From Actinomadura rubteroloni (GTDB taxonomy: Bacteria > Actinomycetota > Actinomycetes > Streptosporangiales > Streptosporangiaceae): a stretch of 64,000 bases of DNA. Position 1 is the first letter of the stretch; every line of letters begins with the position of its first letter. Below the pieces are notes generated by a model. That model did not search any database, was not told where the DNA came from, and was given only the letters and a program-made list of their open reading frames with translations. Positions 43,027 through 53,750 of the stretch are shown piece by piece. Both the position numbers and the translations under genes were made by a program. Location of the stretch: assembly GCF_002911665.1 (NCBI RefSeq), contig NZ_MTBP01000001.1, positions 1,116,001-1,180,000 on the forward strand. The letters are read 5' to 3'.

Positions 43027-45168
43027 ATGCGTTCCTGGGTTTCCGGCACGGCTCGTGCCACCTTCATCACCGCCGGTTTCGTCGCGCTCGGCGTGACCGT
43101 CCTGCCGAACGCGGCGCTGGCGGACACGACGTCCGGCGAGCACGGCGTCCTGTCCGGCAACCAGCTCAACCTGCCGATCTCGGCGCCGATCAACGTCAGC
43201 GGCAACGGCGTCAACAGCATCTCCGGCTCGCCGGGCGGGTCCACCGTCCAGAACAAGGGCGGCCAGCACACCAGCGGACGCGACGGCGTCGGCTCGGGCA
43301 ACCAGGTCAACGCGCCGATCTCGGCGCCGGTCAACGTCTGCGGGAACGGCGTGGCGGTGCTCGGGGATGCGCTGACGGGCTGTGAGGGCGGCTCGAAGGT
43401 CGCCAACGGCGGCGGCGGGCAGCAGACGTCCGGGTCCAAGAGCGTCCTGTCGGGCAACCAGGCCAACGCGCCGATCTCCGCGCCCGTGGACGTCTGCGGG
43501 AACGGCGTGGCGGTCCTCGGGGACGCGCTGACGGGCTGCGAGGGCGGCTCGAAGGTCGCCAACGGCGGCGGCGGGCAGCAGACGTCCGGGTCCAAGAGCG
43601 TCCTGTCGGGCAACCAGGCCAACGCGCCGATCTCCGCCCCGGTCGACGTCTGCGGGAACGGCGTCGCGGTCCTCGGGGACGCACTGACGGGCTGCGAGGG
43701 CGGCGCCAAGGTCGGCAACGGCAACGGCGGGTACGACGGGTACGGCGCGCGTGCCGCGAACGGGCACGAGAAGCTGCCCGTCGACCCGTCCAACCTGCTG
43801 GGCGGCCTCACGGACACGGCCGGCAAGCTGCCGGTCGTGGGCTCCGGGGACGCGCAGAAGCTCGTCGGCAACGTCACCGAGCCGGCCACCCGGCTCGTCG
43901 GGGGTCTCCCGGTCAACAACGGCGGGATCGTTCCCCCCGGTGCCCGGACCGCGGACGTCCCCCCGGCCGGCCTCCCGATCGTCGGCGGCCTGACCGGCAA
44001 GCTGCCCGTCCAGCCGGGCGATGTCGCCGGCAAGCTGCCGGTGCAGCCGGGTGACGTGGCCCGCAAGCTGCCCGTGGAGCCCGGCCGCGTGGTCGGCCAG
44101 CTCCCGGTGCAGCCGGGCGCCGTGATCGGCAAGCTGCCGGTGCAGCCCGGCGACGTGACGGGCAAGCTCCCGGTCCAGCCCGGCGGCGTCACCGGCAAGC
44201 TGCCCGTCAACACGGGCCGTGCGACCGCCGCGAACGCCCGCGCGGCGGAGCTGCCGTCGGGCCTGCCCGTCCAGCTCGGCGACGTGACGAACAAGCTGCC
44301 GGTGCAGCTCGGCGATGTGACGAACAACCTCCCGGTCAAGCCGGGTGACGTGACGAGCAAGCTGCCCGTGAACGTGGGCGACGTGACCGCGAAGCTGCCG
44401 GTCAACGTCGGCGGTGTCGTGGGCCAGCGCGCCGCGACGACGGGCCTCCCGTCGGGCCTGCCGGTGCAGCTCGGCGACGTGACGAACAACCTCCCGGTCA
44501 AGCCCGGTGACGTCACGGGCAAGCTGCCCGTGAACGTGGGCGACGTGACGAACAAGCTGCCGGTCAACCTCAGCGGCGTCTCGGCGCAGCGCACCGCGGC
44601 GGAGCTGCCGTCGGGCCTGCCGGTCCAGCTCGGCGACGTGACGGGCAAGCTCCCCGTGCAGCCGGGCGGCCTGACCGGGAACCTGCCGGTCCAGCCGGGC
44701 GACATCACCGGGAAGCTGCCGGTGCAGCCGGGGAACGTCACGGGCAAGCTGCCCGTCCAGCCGAAGAACGTGCTCGGCAAGCTGCCCGTCAGCACCGACG
44801 GCGTGACGAAGACGCTGCCGCTCGGCCGCGTCCACGCGACCGACCTGAAGACCGTCGAGAGCCTGCCGGTCGTCGGCCGCCAGGCCGGTGAGACGGTCCG
44901 GACCGTCACCACGACCCCGCTGGTGGACGGTGTGACGGTCGGCGGCACGGTCGGCGACAAGCTGCCCACGGGCGGCGTGGTCGGCGGCGAGCGGTCCCGC
45001 GTCCCGGCGAAGCACGAGGTGAGCCTCCCCGCGGACGCCCTGAAGACCGTCGCGGCCGACAGCCCGACCGGCGGCGCGAACCGCAACTCGATGCTGGTCC
45101 TGGTGGCCGCCGCGTTCACCGCCGCGGCCGGCATGGTCGGCATGACGCGCGGCCTGCGCCGCCGCTGA
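43027..45168 (+). CDS. Secreted chaplin-like protein with long 11-residue repeat array
   Basis: 713 residues from ATG 43027 (MRSWVSGTARATF); GGAG stands ten bases upstream. Signal peptide ends near ALADT. Then four chaplin-like units: the first lacks Cys, and units 2-4 (GNQxNAPISAPVxVCGNG ... LTGCEGG) have the Cys pair of chaplins. Units 3 and 4 are near-identical with a 156-bp period. From residue ~326 about 22 copies of an 11-residue repeat (consensus LPVQPGDVTGK) run to ~590. A C-terminal hydrophobic helix with RGLRRR tail follows a DSPTGG motif. Chaplins form amyloid-like surface films on aerial hyphae; the repeat domain probably spans the cell wall. Unique in combination as far as I know. 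Confidence 0.8.
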   Translation: MRSWVSGTARATFITAGFVALGVTVLPNAALADTTSGEHGVLSGNQLNLPISAPINVSGNGVNSISGSPGGSTVQNKGGQHTSGRDGVGSGNQVNAPISAPVNVCGNGVAVLGDALTGCEGGSKVANGGGGQQTSGSKSVLSGNQANAPISAPVDVCGNGVAVLGDALTGCEGGSKVANGGGGQQTSGSKSVLSGNQANAPISAPVDVCGNGVAVLGDALTGCEGGAKVGNGNGGYDGYGARAANGHEKLPVDPSNLLGGLTDTAGKLPVVGSGDAQKLVGNVTEPATRLVGGLPVNNGGIVPPGARTADVPPAGLPIVGGLTGKLPVQPGDVAGKLPVQPGDVARKLPVEPGRVVGQLPVQPGAVIGKLPVQPGDVTGKLPVQPGGVTGKLPVNTGRATAANARAAELPSGLPVQLGDVTNKLPVQLGDVTNNLPVKPGDVTSKLPVNVGDVTAKLPVNVGGVVGQRAATTGLPSGLPVQLGDVTNNLPVKPGDVTGKLPVNVGDVTNKLPVNLSGVSAQRTAAELPSGLPVQLGDVTGKLPVQPGGLTGNLPVQPGDITGKLPVQPGNVTGKLPVQPKNVLGKLPVSTDGVTKTLPLGRVHATDLKTVESLPVVGRQAGETVRTVTTTPLVDGVTVGGTVGDKLPTGGVVGGERSRVPAKHEVSLPADALKTVAADSPTGGANRNSMLVLVAAAFTAAAGMVGMTRGLRRR
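43142..43722 (+). repeat. Four chaplin-like units
   Basis: Units start near 43142, 43280, 43436 and 43592. The last two share long exact DNA identity, including the joining segment starting at 43391 and 43547, period 156 bp. This points to recent tandem duplication. Confidence 0.75.
44002..44820 (+). repeat. 33-bp tandem repeat array coding for LPVxxGDVTxK
   Basis: About 22 copies of 11 codons. Three clusters are separated by short spacers (near 44215, 44425 and 44585) with the recurring element ELPSG or GLPSG. Positions 1-3 (LPV) are almost invariant; the others vary by synonymous and conservative changes, so the array is old but maintained. Confidence 0.85.
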
Positions 45169-45208
45169 CCCCGTCGGCCGGGGCGACCCGGCCGAGCGGC
45201 ACGAACGG

Positions 45209-45247
45209 CTTTGCCCGTCCCGACGGCGCGGTCCGGGGCGGGCAAAG
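45209..45247 (+). terminator. Terminator of the chaplin-like gene
   Basis: Stem CTTTGCCCGTCCC / GGGGCGGGCAAAG (one mismatch in 13), 13-base loop, 40 bases after the stop codon. Confidence 0.6.
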
Positions 45248-45323
45248 TCCTGTTCGGGCGCGGGGAATGATTACGACCCGTCAGGGCTTTCCTACCTAGT
45301 GCTACGCTCCGGGCGGGAGCGGG

Positions 45324-45509
45324 TCAGAACGTCCGCACCTGCCGGATGACTTTGCGGCGCAGTCGGATTCTCCGGCTACCGTCGGGGTAGAGGCGCAGCC
45401 GATCGAGTTCCCAGCCGCCGTGCTCGGCGTGCTCGGTAAGCAGCCGCCGGGCGGTGTCACGAGTGGTGCCGCGGGGCAGACGCAGGACGAGGTAGGTGTA
45501 CTCCACCAT
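45324..45509 (-). CDS. DUF5703 family protein
   Basis: 61 residues from ATG 45509 (MVEYTYLVLRLPRGTTRD...RKVIRQVRTF). The whole protein matches the short actinobacterial DUF5703 family: VEYxYLVLRLPRG, LLTEHAEHGGWELDRLRLYPDGSRRIRLRR. No function is known. Start choice: CATAAT, a near-consensus -10, ends seven bases upstream, so the mRNA is probably leaderless from this ATG; an in-frame ATG at 45518 overlaps the -10 box. Divergent from topA. Confidence 0.8.
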   Translation of the reverse strand: MVEYTYLVLRLPRGTTRDTARRLLTEHAEHGGWELDRLRLYPDGSRRIRLRRKVIRQVRTF

Positions 45510-45516
45510 TGCATCC

Positions 45517-45522
45517 ATTATG
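45517..45522 (-). promoter_or_regulatory. Candidate -10 box for leaderless DUF5703 gene
   Basis: CATAAT on -, seven bases upstream of ATG 45509. Confidence 0.5.
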
Positions 45523-45673
45523 ACGTGCGAAGGCCGGACGGGAGGCCGCGCGGTCCGTGACACGGGCGGTGACGTGTCATCCTGTCTGGGCGCGGTGGGA
45601 CGCGGGATCCGCCCGGTCGAGAACGGCGGAACCGCTACGTGCACGAAGAACAGACGGTGAGGTTGGAGCGACT

Positions 45674-48370
45674 GTGCCAGCCAAGAACGGCACTGCGAAG
45701 CGCGGCGAGCCGGGGGACGACGGCACCCGGCTGGTGATCGTCGAGTCGCCCGCGAAGGCGAAGACGATCGCCGGATACCTGGGCCGCGGCTACGTCGTGG
45801 AGTCCAGTATCGGCCACATCCGGGACCTGCCCGGGAGCGCTTCGGAGGTACCGGCCAAGTACAAGGGCGAGGCGTGGGCCAAGCTCGGTGTGAACGTCGA
45901 GAACGAGTTCGAGCCGCTGTACGTGGTCAACGCCGACAAGCGTGCGCAGGTCGCCAAGCTGAAGAAGCTGCTCGCCGAGGCCGACGAGCTACTTCTCGCG
46001 ACGGACGAGGACCGCGAGGGCGAGGCCATCGCCTGGCATCTCCAGGAGGTGCTGAAGCCGAAGGTCCCCGTCCACCGGATGACGTTCCACGAGATCACCC
46101 CGGACGCGATCCGCGCCGCGGCGGCGAACCCGCGCGAGCTGAACCTGCGGCTGGTGGACGCGCAGGAGACGCGCCGCATCCTGGACCGGCTGTACGGCTA
46201 CGAGGTCAGCCCGGTCCTGTGGAAGAAGGTCATGCCGAAGCTGTCGGCGGGCCGGGTGCAGTCGGTGGCGACGCGGCTGGTGGTGGAGCGGGAGCGGGAG
46301 CGGATCGCGTTCGTCCCGGCGCACTACTGGGACATCGCGGCCGAGTTCGACACGGGAAAGCCGGACGAGCCGACGCGGTTCAAGGCCGGGCTGGTCGCGG
46401 TGGACGGACGCCGCGTCGCGCAGGGCCGTGACTTCGCGTCCGACGGCACGCTGAAGACCCGCGACGCGCTGCACCTGGACGAGGACGCGGCGCGCGGCCT
46501 GGCCGGACGGCTGGAGGACCGCCCGTTCGAGGTCAAGTCGGTCGAGAGCAAGCCGTACACGCGCAAGCCCTACCCCCCGTTCCGGACGACGACGTTGCAG
46601 CAGGAGGCCAGCCGCAAGCTGGGCTACTCGGCGAAGTACACGATGTCGGTGGCGCAGAAGCTGTACGAGAACGGCTTCATCACCTACATGCGAACCGACT
46701 CGATCACGCTGTCGGAGACCGCGATCAACGCGGCGCGGCGGCAGGCGGGCGCGCTGTTCGGCGGCGAGTACGTCCCGGACAAGCCGCGCGTGTACGCGTC
46801 GAAGGTGAAGAACGCGCAGGAGGCGCACGAGGCCGTCCGCCCGGCGGGCGACAGCTTCCGGACGCCCGGCGAGACGGGCCTGTCCGGCGACCAGTTCCGG
46901 CTCTACGAGCTGATCTGGAAGCGGACGATCGCGTCGCAGATGAAGGACGCGGCCGGCCGCAGCGTGTCGATCCGCGTGACGGGCGAGTCCACGTCGGGCG
47001 AGACCGCCGAGTTCGGCGCGTCCGGCAAGACGATCACCTTCCACGGCTTCCTCAAGGCGTACGTGGAGGGCGCGGACGACCCGTCCACCGACCGCGACGA
47101 CCAGGAGCGGCGGCTGCCGAACCTGGAGCAGGGCGACGGGCTGACGGCGCACTCGGTCGCGGCGGAGGGGCACTCGACGCGTCCCCCGGCGCGGTACACC
47201 GAGGCGAGCCTGGTGAAGGAGCTGGAGGACCGGGAGATCGGCCGTCCGTCGACGTACGCGTCGATCATCGGGACGATCCTGGACCGCGGCTACGTGTTCA
47301 AGAAGGGCACGGCGCTGGTGCCGTCCTTCCTGGCGTTCGCGGTGGTCAACCTGCTGGAGCAGCACTTCGGCAACCTGGTCGACTACGACTTCACCGCGCA
47401 CATGGAGGACGGTCTCGACGAGATCGCGCGCGGCGAGGCCGAGCGGGTGCGCTGGCTGAGCCGGTTCTACTTCGGCGACAACGGCGAGGAGGGCCTGCGC
47501 GAGCTGGTCGGCGACATCGGCGACATCGACGCCAAGGGCATCAGCTCGTTCCCGATCAAGGGGACGAACATCATGGTGCGCGTCGGCCGCTACGGTCCCT
47601 ACCTGGACCGCGACGGCGAGCGCGTCAACATCCCCGAGGACATCGCGCCGGACGAGCTGACGGCGGAGAAGGCCGAGGAGCTGTTCGCGCAGCCGTCCGG
47701 CGACCGGGAGCTCGGCACGGACCCGGAGACGGGCCGCATGATCGTCGCGAAGTCCGGGCGGTTCGGCCCGTACGTCACCGAGATCATCCCCGAGCCGCCC
47801 GCGCCGGCCGAGGGCGAGAAGAAGAAGCGCGTCAAGAAGGCGGACGCCAAGCCGCGCACCGGCTCGCTGTTCAAGTCGATGTCGCTGGACACCGTCACGC
47901 TGGACGACGCGCTGAAGCTGCTGTCGCTGCCGCGCACGCTCGGCGACCTGGACGGCGAACCCGTCACGGCGCAGAACGGACGGTTCGGTCCCTACATCAA
48001 GCGGGGCACCGACAGCCGGTCGCTGGGCTCGGAGGACGAGCTGTTCACGGTCACGCTGGAGCAGGCGAAGGAACTGCTCGCGCAGCCGAAGCAGCGGGGC
48101 CGCAGGGCCGCCGCGGCGGCGCCGCTGCGGGAACTCGGCGAGGATCCGGCGAGCAAGAAGCCGGTGGTCGTGAAGGAGGGCCGGTTCGGCCCGTACGTCA
48201 CCGACGGCGAGACGAACGCGAGCCTGCGCAAGGGCGACGAGGTCGAGTCGATCACGATCCAGCGGGCGGCGGAACTGCTCGCCGAGCGGCGCGAGAAGGT
48301 GGCGGCGACCGGCGGGAAGAAGAAGCCGGCACCGCGACGGCGAACGTCGGCAAAGTCGGGCTCCTCGTGA
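45674..48370 (+). CDS. topA: DNA topoisomerase I
   Basis: 898 residues from GTG 45674 (VPAKNGTAKRGE), preceded by TTGGAG with six bases spacing; the frame is open further upstream without support. Type IA topoisomerase that relaxes negative supercoils. TOPRIM: LVIVESPAKAKTIAGYLG with catalytic Glu and TDEDREGEAIAWH (Asp-Asp-Glu metal site). Active-site Tyr in FITYMRTDS (residue ~335). The C-terminus has four or five topoisomerase repeats (GRYGPYLD, GRFGPYVTE, GRFGPYIKR, GRFGPYVTD), no zinc fingers, and a Lys/Arg-rich tail (KKKPAPRRRTSAK), as typical for actinobacteria. Followed closely by the MFS-tmk gene. Confidence 0.96.
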   Translation: MPAKNGTAKRGEPGDDGTRLVIVESPAKAKTIAGYLGRGYVVESSIGHIRDLPGSASEVPAKYKGEAWAKLGVNVENEFEPLYVVNADKRAQVAKLKKLLAEADELLLATDEDREGEAIAWHLQEVLKPKVPVHRMTFHEITPDAIRAAAANPRELNLRLVDAQETRRILDRLYGYEVSPVLWKKVMPKLSAGRVQSVATRLVVERERERIAFVPAHYWDIAAEFDTGKPDEPTRFKAGLVAVDGRRVAQGRDFASDGTLKTRDALHLDEDAARGLAGRLEDRPFEVKSVESKPYTRKPYPPFRTTTLQQEASRKLGYSAKYTMSVAQKLYENGFITYMRTDSITLSETAINAARRQAGALFGGEYVPDKPRVYASKVKNAQEAHEAVRPAGDSFRTPGETGLSGDQFRLYELIWKRTIASQMKDAAGRSVSIRVTGESTSGETAEFGASGKTITFHGFLKAYVEGADDPSTDRDDQERRLPNLEQGDGLTAHSVAAEGHSTRPPARYTEASLVKELEDREIGRPSTYASIIGTILDRGYVFKKGTALVPSFLAFAVVNLLEQHFGNLVDYDFTAHMEDGLDEIARGEAERVRWLSRFYFGDNGEEGLRELVGDIGDIDAKGISSFPIKGTNIMVRVGRYGPYLDRDGERVNIPEDIAPDELTAEKAEELFAQPSGDRELGTDPETGRMIVAKSGRFGPYVTEIIPEPPAPAEGEKKKRVKKADAKPRTGSLFKSMSLDTVTLDDALKLLSLPRTLGDLDGEPVTAQNGRFGPYIKRGTDSRSLGSEDELFTVTLEQAKELLAQPKQRGRRAAAAAPLRELGEDPASKKPVVVKEGRFGPYVTDGETNASLRKGDEVESITIQRAAELLAERREKVAATGGKKKPAPRRRTSAKSGSS

Positions 48371-48382
48371 CATCTACGCCGA

Positions 48383-48388
48383 TACTCT
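48383..48388 (+). promoter_or_regulatory. Candidate -10 box for leaderless tmk
   Basis: TACTCT ends seven bases before ATG 48396; no Shine-Dalgarno present. Confidence 0.45.
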
Positions 48389-48395
48389 GACCGAC

Positions 48396-50377
<1,982 letters not shown>

Positions 50378-50381
<4 letters not shown>

Positions 50382-50986
50382 AGCCAGCCGCGCTCGTCCG
50401 CGACGCGCGCCGCCTCCACGCGGTTGCGCGTCGCGGTCTTCGCGATGGCCGCCGACAGGTAGTTGCGGACGGTCCCCTCCGACAGGAACAGCCGTCCGGC
50501 GATCTCGGCCACCGACGCGCCCGTCCGCGCGACGCGCAGTACGTCGCCCTCGCGCGCGGTGAGCGGCGACTCGCCCGCCGCGAGCGTGGCGGCGGCCAGC
50601 GCCGGGTCCACGACGCGCTCGCCGTCCACCACGCGCCGGACGGCGTCGGCGAGCGCCTCGGCCGGGGCGTCCTTCACGACGAACCCGACCGCCCCGGCCT
50701 CCATCGCGCGCCGCAGGTAGCCCGCGCGGCCGAACGTCGTGAGGATGACGACGCGGCAGTCCGGGGCCCGGTCGCGCAGGACGGCGGCGGCGGTCAGACC
50801 GTCCATGCCGGGCATCTCGATGTCGAGCAGGACCACGTCGGGACGGTGCTCGCGGACGGCGTCCACGACCTCGTCCCCCCGGCCGACGGCGGCGACGACG
50901 GTGAAGTCGTCCTCCAGGTCCAGCAGCGCGGCGAGCGCGGTGCGGATCATCTCCTGGTCGTCGGCGAGCAGCAGCCGGACGGTCAT
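50378..50986 (-). CDS. NarL/LuxR-type response regulator (DesR-like)
   Basis: 202 residues, ATG 50986 overlapping the stop of the kinase gene (ATGA). Receiver domain: acidic pair D9-D10, phosphoacceptor Asp55 in DVVLLDIEMPGMDG, Thr in VILTTFG and Lys in FVVKDAP. C-terminal LuxR HTH: LTAREGDVLRVARTGASVAE, LFLSEGTVRNYLSAAI. Partner of the adjacent DesK-like kinase. Target genes unknown; the membrane protein gene upstream in the operon is the nearest candidate. Confidence 0.92.
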
Positions 50987-52062
50987 GCCCCGCCCTCCAC
51001 GGTCACGCGCAGCCGCCAGCCGCGCGGACGCGCCGGCCCGGCCTCGATCCGCCCGCCCGCCGCCGCGACCCGTTCCCGCAGTCCCGCCAGCCCGCTGCCG
51101 GACGACGGGGTACCGCCGCGGCCGTCGTCGTGGATCTCCACGTGCGCCGCGGACAGCGTGATCGTGCAGCGGGACGCGCGGGCGTGCCGGACGACGTTCG
51201 TCAGCCCTTCCCGGACGACCCAGCCGAACAGTTCGCGGTGCGCGGCGTCCACGACGTCCACGGTGGCGGGCAGGTCGGCGTCGATCCCGGCCGCGCGCAG
51301 CAGCTCCCGCCCGCGTGCCAGCTCCCCGGCGAGCGTCACCTGCCGATAGCCCGACACGGCGGCGCGGACATCGGTCAGCGCCTGCCGGGAAAGGGTCTCG
51401 ACCTCGGCGATCTCGCGTCCCGCCCGCTCGGGGTCGGTCGCCGAGAGCCGCCGCGCGAGGCCGCTCTTGACCGTGATGACCGTCAGCGAGTGGCCGAGCA
51501 GGTCGTGCAGGTCGCGGGCGATGCGGGTGCGCTCGGCCTCGGACGCCAGCCGGGCGACCTCGGCGCGGGCCGCGCGCACCTCGGTGTTCGCGGCGGCCAG
51601 TTCGGTGAACGCGTACACCGCCGCCGCCGTGAAGACGATCAGGACGGCCTGGAACCAGCCCGGATCGTCCCGCCACACCGCCCACGGCACCGCGAGGCAC
51701 GCGAGCACCCCCGCCGCGACGATCGCCGCCGCGTACCGGGGCGCGAACGCCGCAGCCGCCGCGACGACCACGGCCCCGATATAGAAGGCGTAGACGTGCG
51801 TCAACGGCAGTTCGGCGAGGAACAGCGCGGCGAGGACGCCGAGCAGGGCCCAGAACGCGCGCGGCGCGCGGCGGGCGGCGGCGAGCGCGGCCAGCGGGTA
51901 GCAGACCGCGAACGCGGCGGCGAGCGCGTAGCCGGCGACGGCCCGGCCGCCGCGCGCGTACTGCGCGACCCCGACGGCCGTCGCCGCCGGGTAGGCGAAC
52001 ATCCCGGCCGACAGCAGCAGGCGCCGCCGGCCCCGCGTCCACGGGGGCGCGCTCTCGTCCAT
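50983..52062 (-). CDS. DesK-like sensor histidine kinase
   Basis: 359 residues from ATG 52062 (MDESAPPWTRGRRR); GTG 52071 is an alternative. About five hydrophobic segments fill residues ~10-145; the HisKA_3 dimerisation helix carries the phospho-accepting His in RIARDLHDLLGHSLTVI (near residue 187); the ATPase domain has LTNVVRHARAS (N box) and GSGLAGLRERV (G2). HPK7-type kinase, typical of actinobacterial two-component systems that sense membrane or cell-envelope signals. TAGCGT ends seven bases upstream of ATG 52062, suggesting an internal leaderless promoter. Coupled to the regulator gene. Confidence 0.9.
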   Translation of the reverse strand: MDESAPPWTRGRRRLLLSAGMFAYPAATAVGVAQYARGGRAVAGYALAAAFAVCYPLAALAAARRAPRAFWALLGVLAALFLAELPLTHVYAFYIGAVVVAAAAAFAPRYAAAIVAAGVLACLAVPWAVWRDDPGWFQAVLIVFTAAAVYAFTELAAANTEVRAARAEVARLASEAERTRIARDLHDLLGHSLTVITVKSGLARRLSATDPERAGREIAEVETLSRQALTDVRAAVSGYRQVTLAGELARGRELLRAAGIDADLPATVDVVDAAHRELFGWVVREGLTNVVRHARASRCTITLSAAHVEIHDDGRGGTPSSGSGLAGLRERVAAAGGRIEAGPARPRGWRLRVTVEGGA

Positions 52063-52072
52063 GGACGGCACG

Positions 52073-52465
52073 CTAACGCGCGGCGGCGAACAGGGACCGC
52101 ACCGGTGCGCGGTTGACGAGCGCGACGACGCCGAGCAGCAGCAGCCCGCAGGCGCTCTGCTCGATCCGCATCCAGAGCGGGAACAGGCCCGGCAGCGCGA
52201 CGATCACGACGATGGCCGCGAGCATCACCGTCGAGATGATCCGGAGCCTGCGGTAGGCGGGCCGGGAGCCGCGCGCGGCCCGGACGGCGGCGGCGAACGT
52301 CACGACGGCGCTGAGGGTGACGAGCGCGCCCCGCGTCCAGACGGCGTCGGTCACGAGCGCGGCGTGGTGGCGGAGCAGGACGGCGGCGGCGAGCGTCAGC
52401 ACGCAGAGGCCGAGGTAGAGGGCGGTGAGGAGTCGCGCGGCGCGGAGGGCGGCGGTGGCGTTCAT
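52073..52465 (-). CDS. Small integral membrane protein linked to the DesK/DesR pair
   Basis: 130 residues from ATG 52465 (MNATAALRAARLL), chosen as the first plausible start of the compact membrane protein; the upstream frame is shadowed. Four hydrophobic segments: LLTALYLGLCVLTLAAAVLL, GALVTLSAVVTFAAAVRA, ISTVMLAAIVVIVALPGL, ACGLLLLGVVALV. No family recognised. It ends ten bases before the kinase gene, so it is likely the first gene of the operon and may be a sensor accessory or a target of the system. Confidence 0.65.
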   Translation of the reverse strand: MNATAALRAARLLTALYLGLCVLTLAAAVLLRHHAALVTDAVWTRGALVTLSAVVTFAAAVRAARGSRPAYRRLRIISTVMLAAIVVIVALPGLFPLWMRIEQSACGLLLLGVVALVNRAPVRSLFAAAR

Positions 52466-52544
52466 GCGTCCCATCGTCGGCGCGGCGCCGGACGCCGGGC
52501 AGTGCCGTCGCGTCATCGCCCGTCCATGACATTTGTCAGGCCGG

Positions 52545-52550
52545 TAGCCT
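52545..52550 (+). promoter_or_regulatory. Candidate -10 box for leaderless holB
   Basis: TAGCCT ends six bases before ATG 52557. The intervening GGAGAG is too close to the start to serve well as a ribosome-binding site. Confidence 0.45.
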
Positions 52551-52556
52551 GGAGAG

Positions 52557-53687
52557 ATGAGCGTGTGGGACGACGTCGTCGGGCAGGACCACGTCGTCGC
52601 GGGGCTGCGGCGCGCGGCCGAGGGCGCTCCGGCGCACGCGTGGCTGTTCACCGGGCCGCCCGGGTCGGGACGGTCGGCGGCGGCGCGGGCGTTCGCGGCG
52701 GGGTTGCAGTGCGCCGACACGCCGCGCGGCTGCGGGCACTGCGCGTCCTGCCACCAGGTGTTGCAGGGGACGCACGCCGACGTCGAGGTCGTCCGGCCCG
52801 CCGGGCTGTCGTTCGGGGTGCGGGAGACGCGGGAGCTGGTGCTGCGGGCGTCGTCGTCGCCGTCGGGCGGGCGCTACCAGATCGTGCTGTTCGAGGACGC
52901 CGACCGCGCCACCGAGGCCGCGGCGAACGCGCTGCTGAAGGCCATCGAGGAGCCGCCACCGCGGACGATCTGGCTGCTGTGCACGCCGTCCCCCGAGGAC
53001 CTGCTGGTGACGATCCGCTCGCGGTGCCGGCTGGTGACGTTGCGGACGCCGCCGGTCGCGGCCGTCGCGGCGACGCTCGTCCAGCGCGACGGCGTCGACC
53101 CGGCCACGGCCGAGGAGGCGGCGCGGGCCGCGCAGGGCCACATCAGCCGCGCGCGGCGCCTGGCGACCGACGCCGACGCCCGCGCCCGCCGCGCCGAGGT
53201 GCTGGCGGTGCCGCGCCGCCTGACCGGGGTCGGCCCGGCGGTGACGGCCGCCGAGGCGCTGGTGAAGGCGGCCGAGGCGGAGGCGAAGACGACGGTGGAG
53301 GAGCTGAACGAGTCCGAGACGTCCGCGCTGCGCCAGGCGCTCGGCGAGAGCGCGAAGGGCCGGATGCCGCGCGGGACGGCGGGCGCGCTGAAGGAACTGG
53401 AGGACCGGCAGAAGTCACGTGCGACCCGTATCAAACGGGACGCGCTGGACCGGACGCTGCTGGATCTGGCGTCCTATTACCGGGACGTCCTGGCACTGCA
53501 GATGGGTGCGCCGAACGACCTGGTGAACACGCCGCTCACCGCCGAGCTGCGCACGGCCGCCGCCGGGGCGCCGCCGGAGGCCACGCTCCGCCGCCTCGAC
53601 GCGATCATGGAGTGCCGCGACCGCATCGACGCGAACGTCAATCCCCTGCTCGCGGTGGAGGCGCTGACGCTGGCGCTGCGGAGCTGA
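52557..53687 (+). CDS. holB: DNA polymerase III subunit delta prime
   Basis: 376 residues. Clamp-loader subunit that helps load the sliding clamp. MSVWDDVVGQDHVVAGLRRA and HAWLFTGPPGSGRSAAARAF form the AAA+ start; the P-loop Lys is Arg (GSGRSA), as expected for a delta prime subunit that does not hydrolyse ATP. A four-Cys zinc site follows (CADTPRGCGHCASC). ALLKAIEEPPPRTIWLL and SRCRLVTLR correspond to the Walker B/sensor 1 region. In many actinomycetes tmk and holB are neighbours; here the DesK/DesR operon on - lies between them. Confidence 0.93.
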   Translation: MSVWDDVVGQDHVVAGLRRAAEGAPAHAWLFTGPPGSGRSAAARAFAAGLQCADTPRGCGHCASCHQVLQGTHADVEVVRPAGLSFGVRETRELVLRASSSPSGGRYQIVLFEDADRATEAAANALLKAIEEPPPRTIWLLCTPSPEDLLVTIRSRCRLVTLRTPPVAAVAATLVQRDGVDPATAEEAARAAQGHISRARRLATDADARARRAEVLAVPRRLTGVGPAVTAAEALVKAAEAEAKTTVEELNESETSALRQALGESAKGRMPRGTAGALKELEDRQKSRATRIKRDALDRTLLDLASYYRDVLALQMGAPNDLVNTPLTAELRTAAAGAPPEATLRRLDAIMECRDRIDANVNPLLAVEALTLALRS

Positions 53688-53750
53688 TCGCCCGATCGTC
53701 GTTACCGAGCGTTCATCGAACGGCCGGGCCGCGTCGGGCAGGATGGGGCC

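Noticed and set aside
42099..45245. Long - strand ORF opposite the chaplin-like gene
   Set aside because: Mirror translation of the repeat array (TGS/PVT repeats); no start site support, and the + frame has signal peptide, chaplin motifs and anchor.
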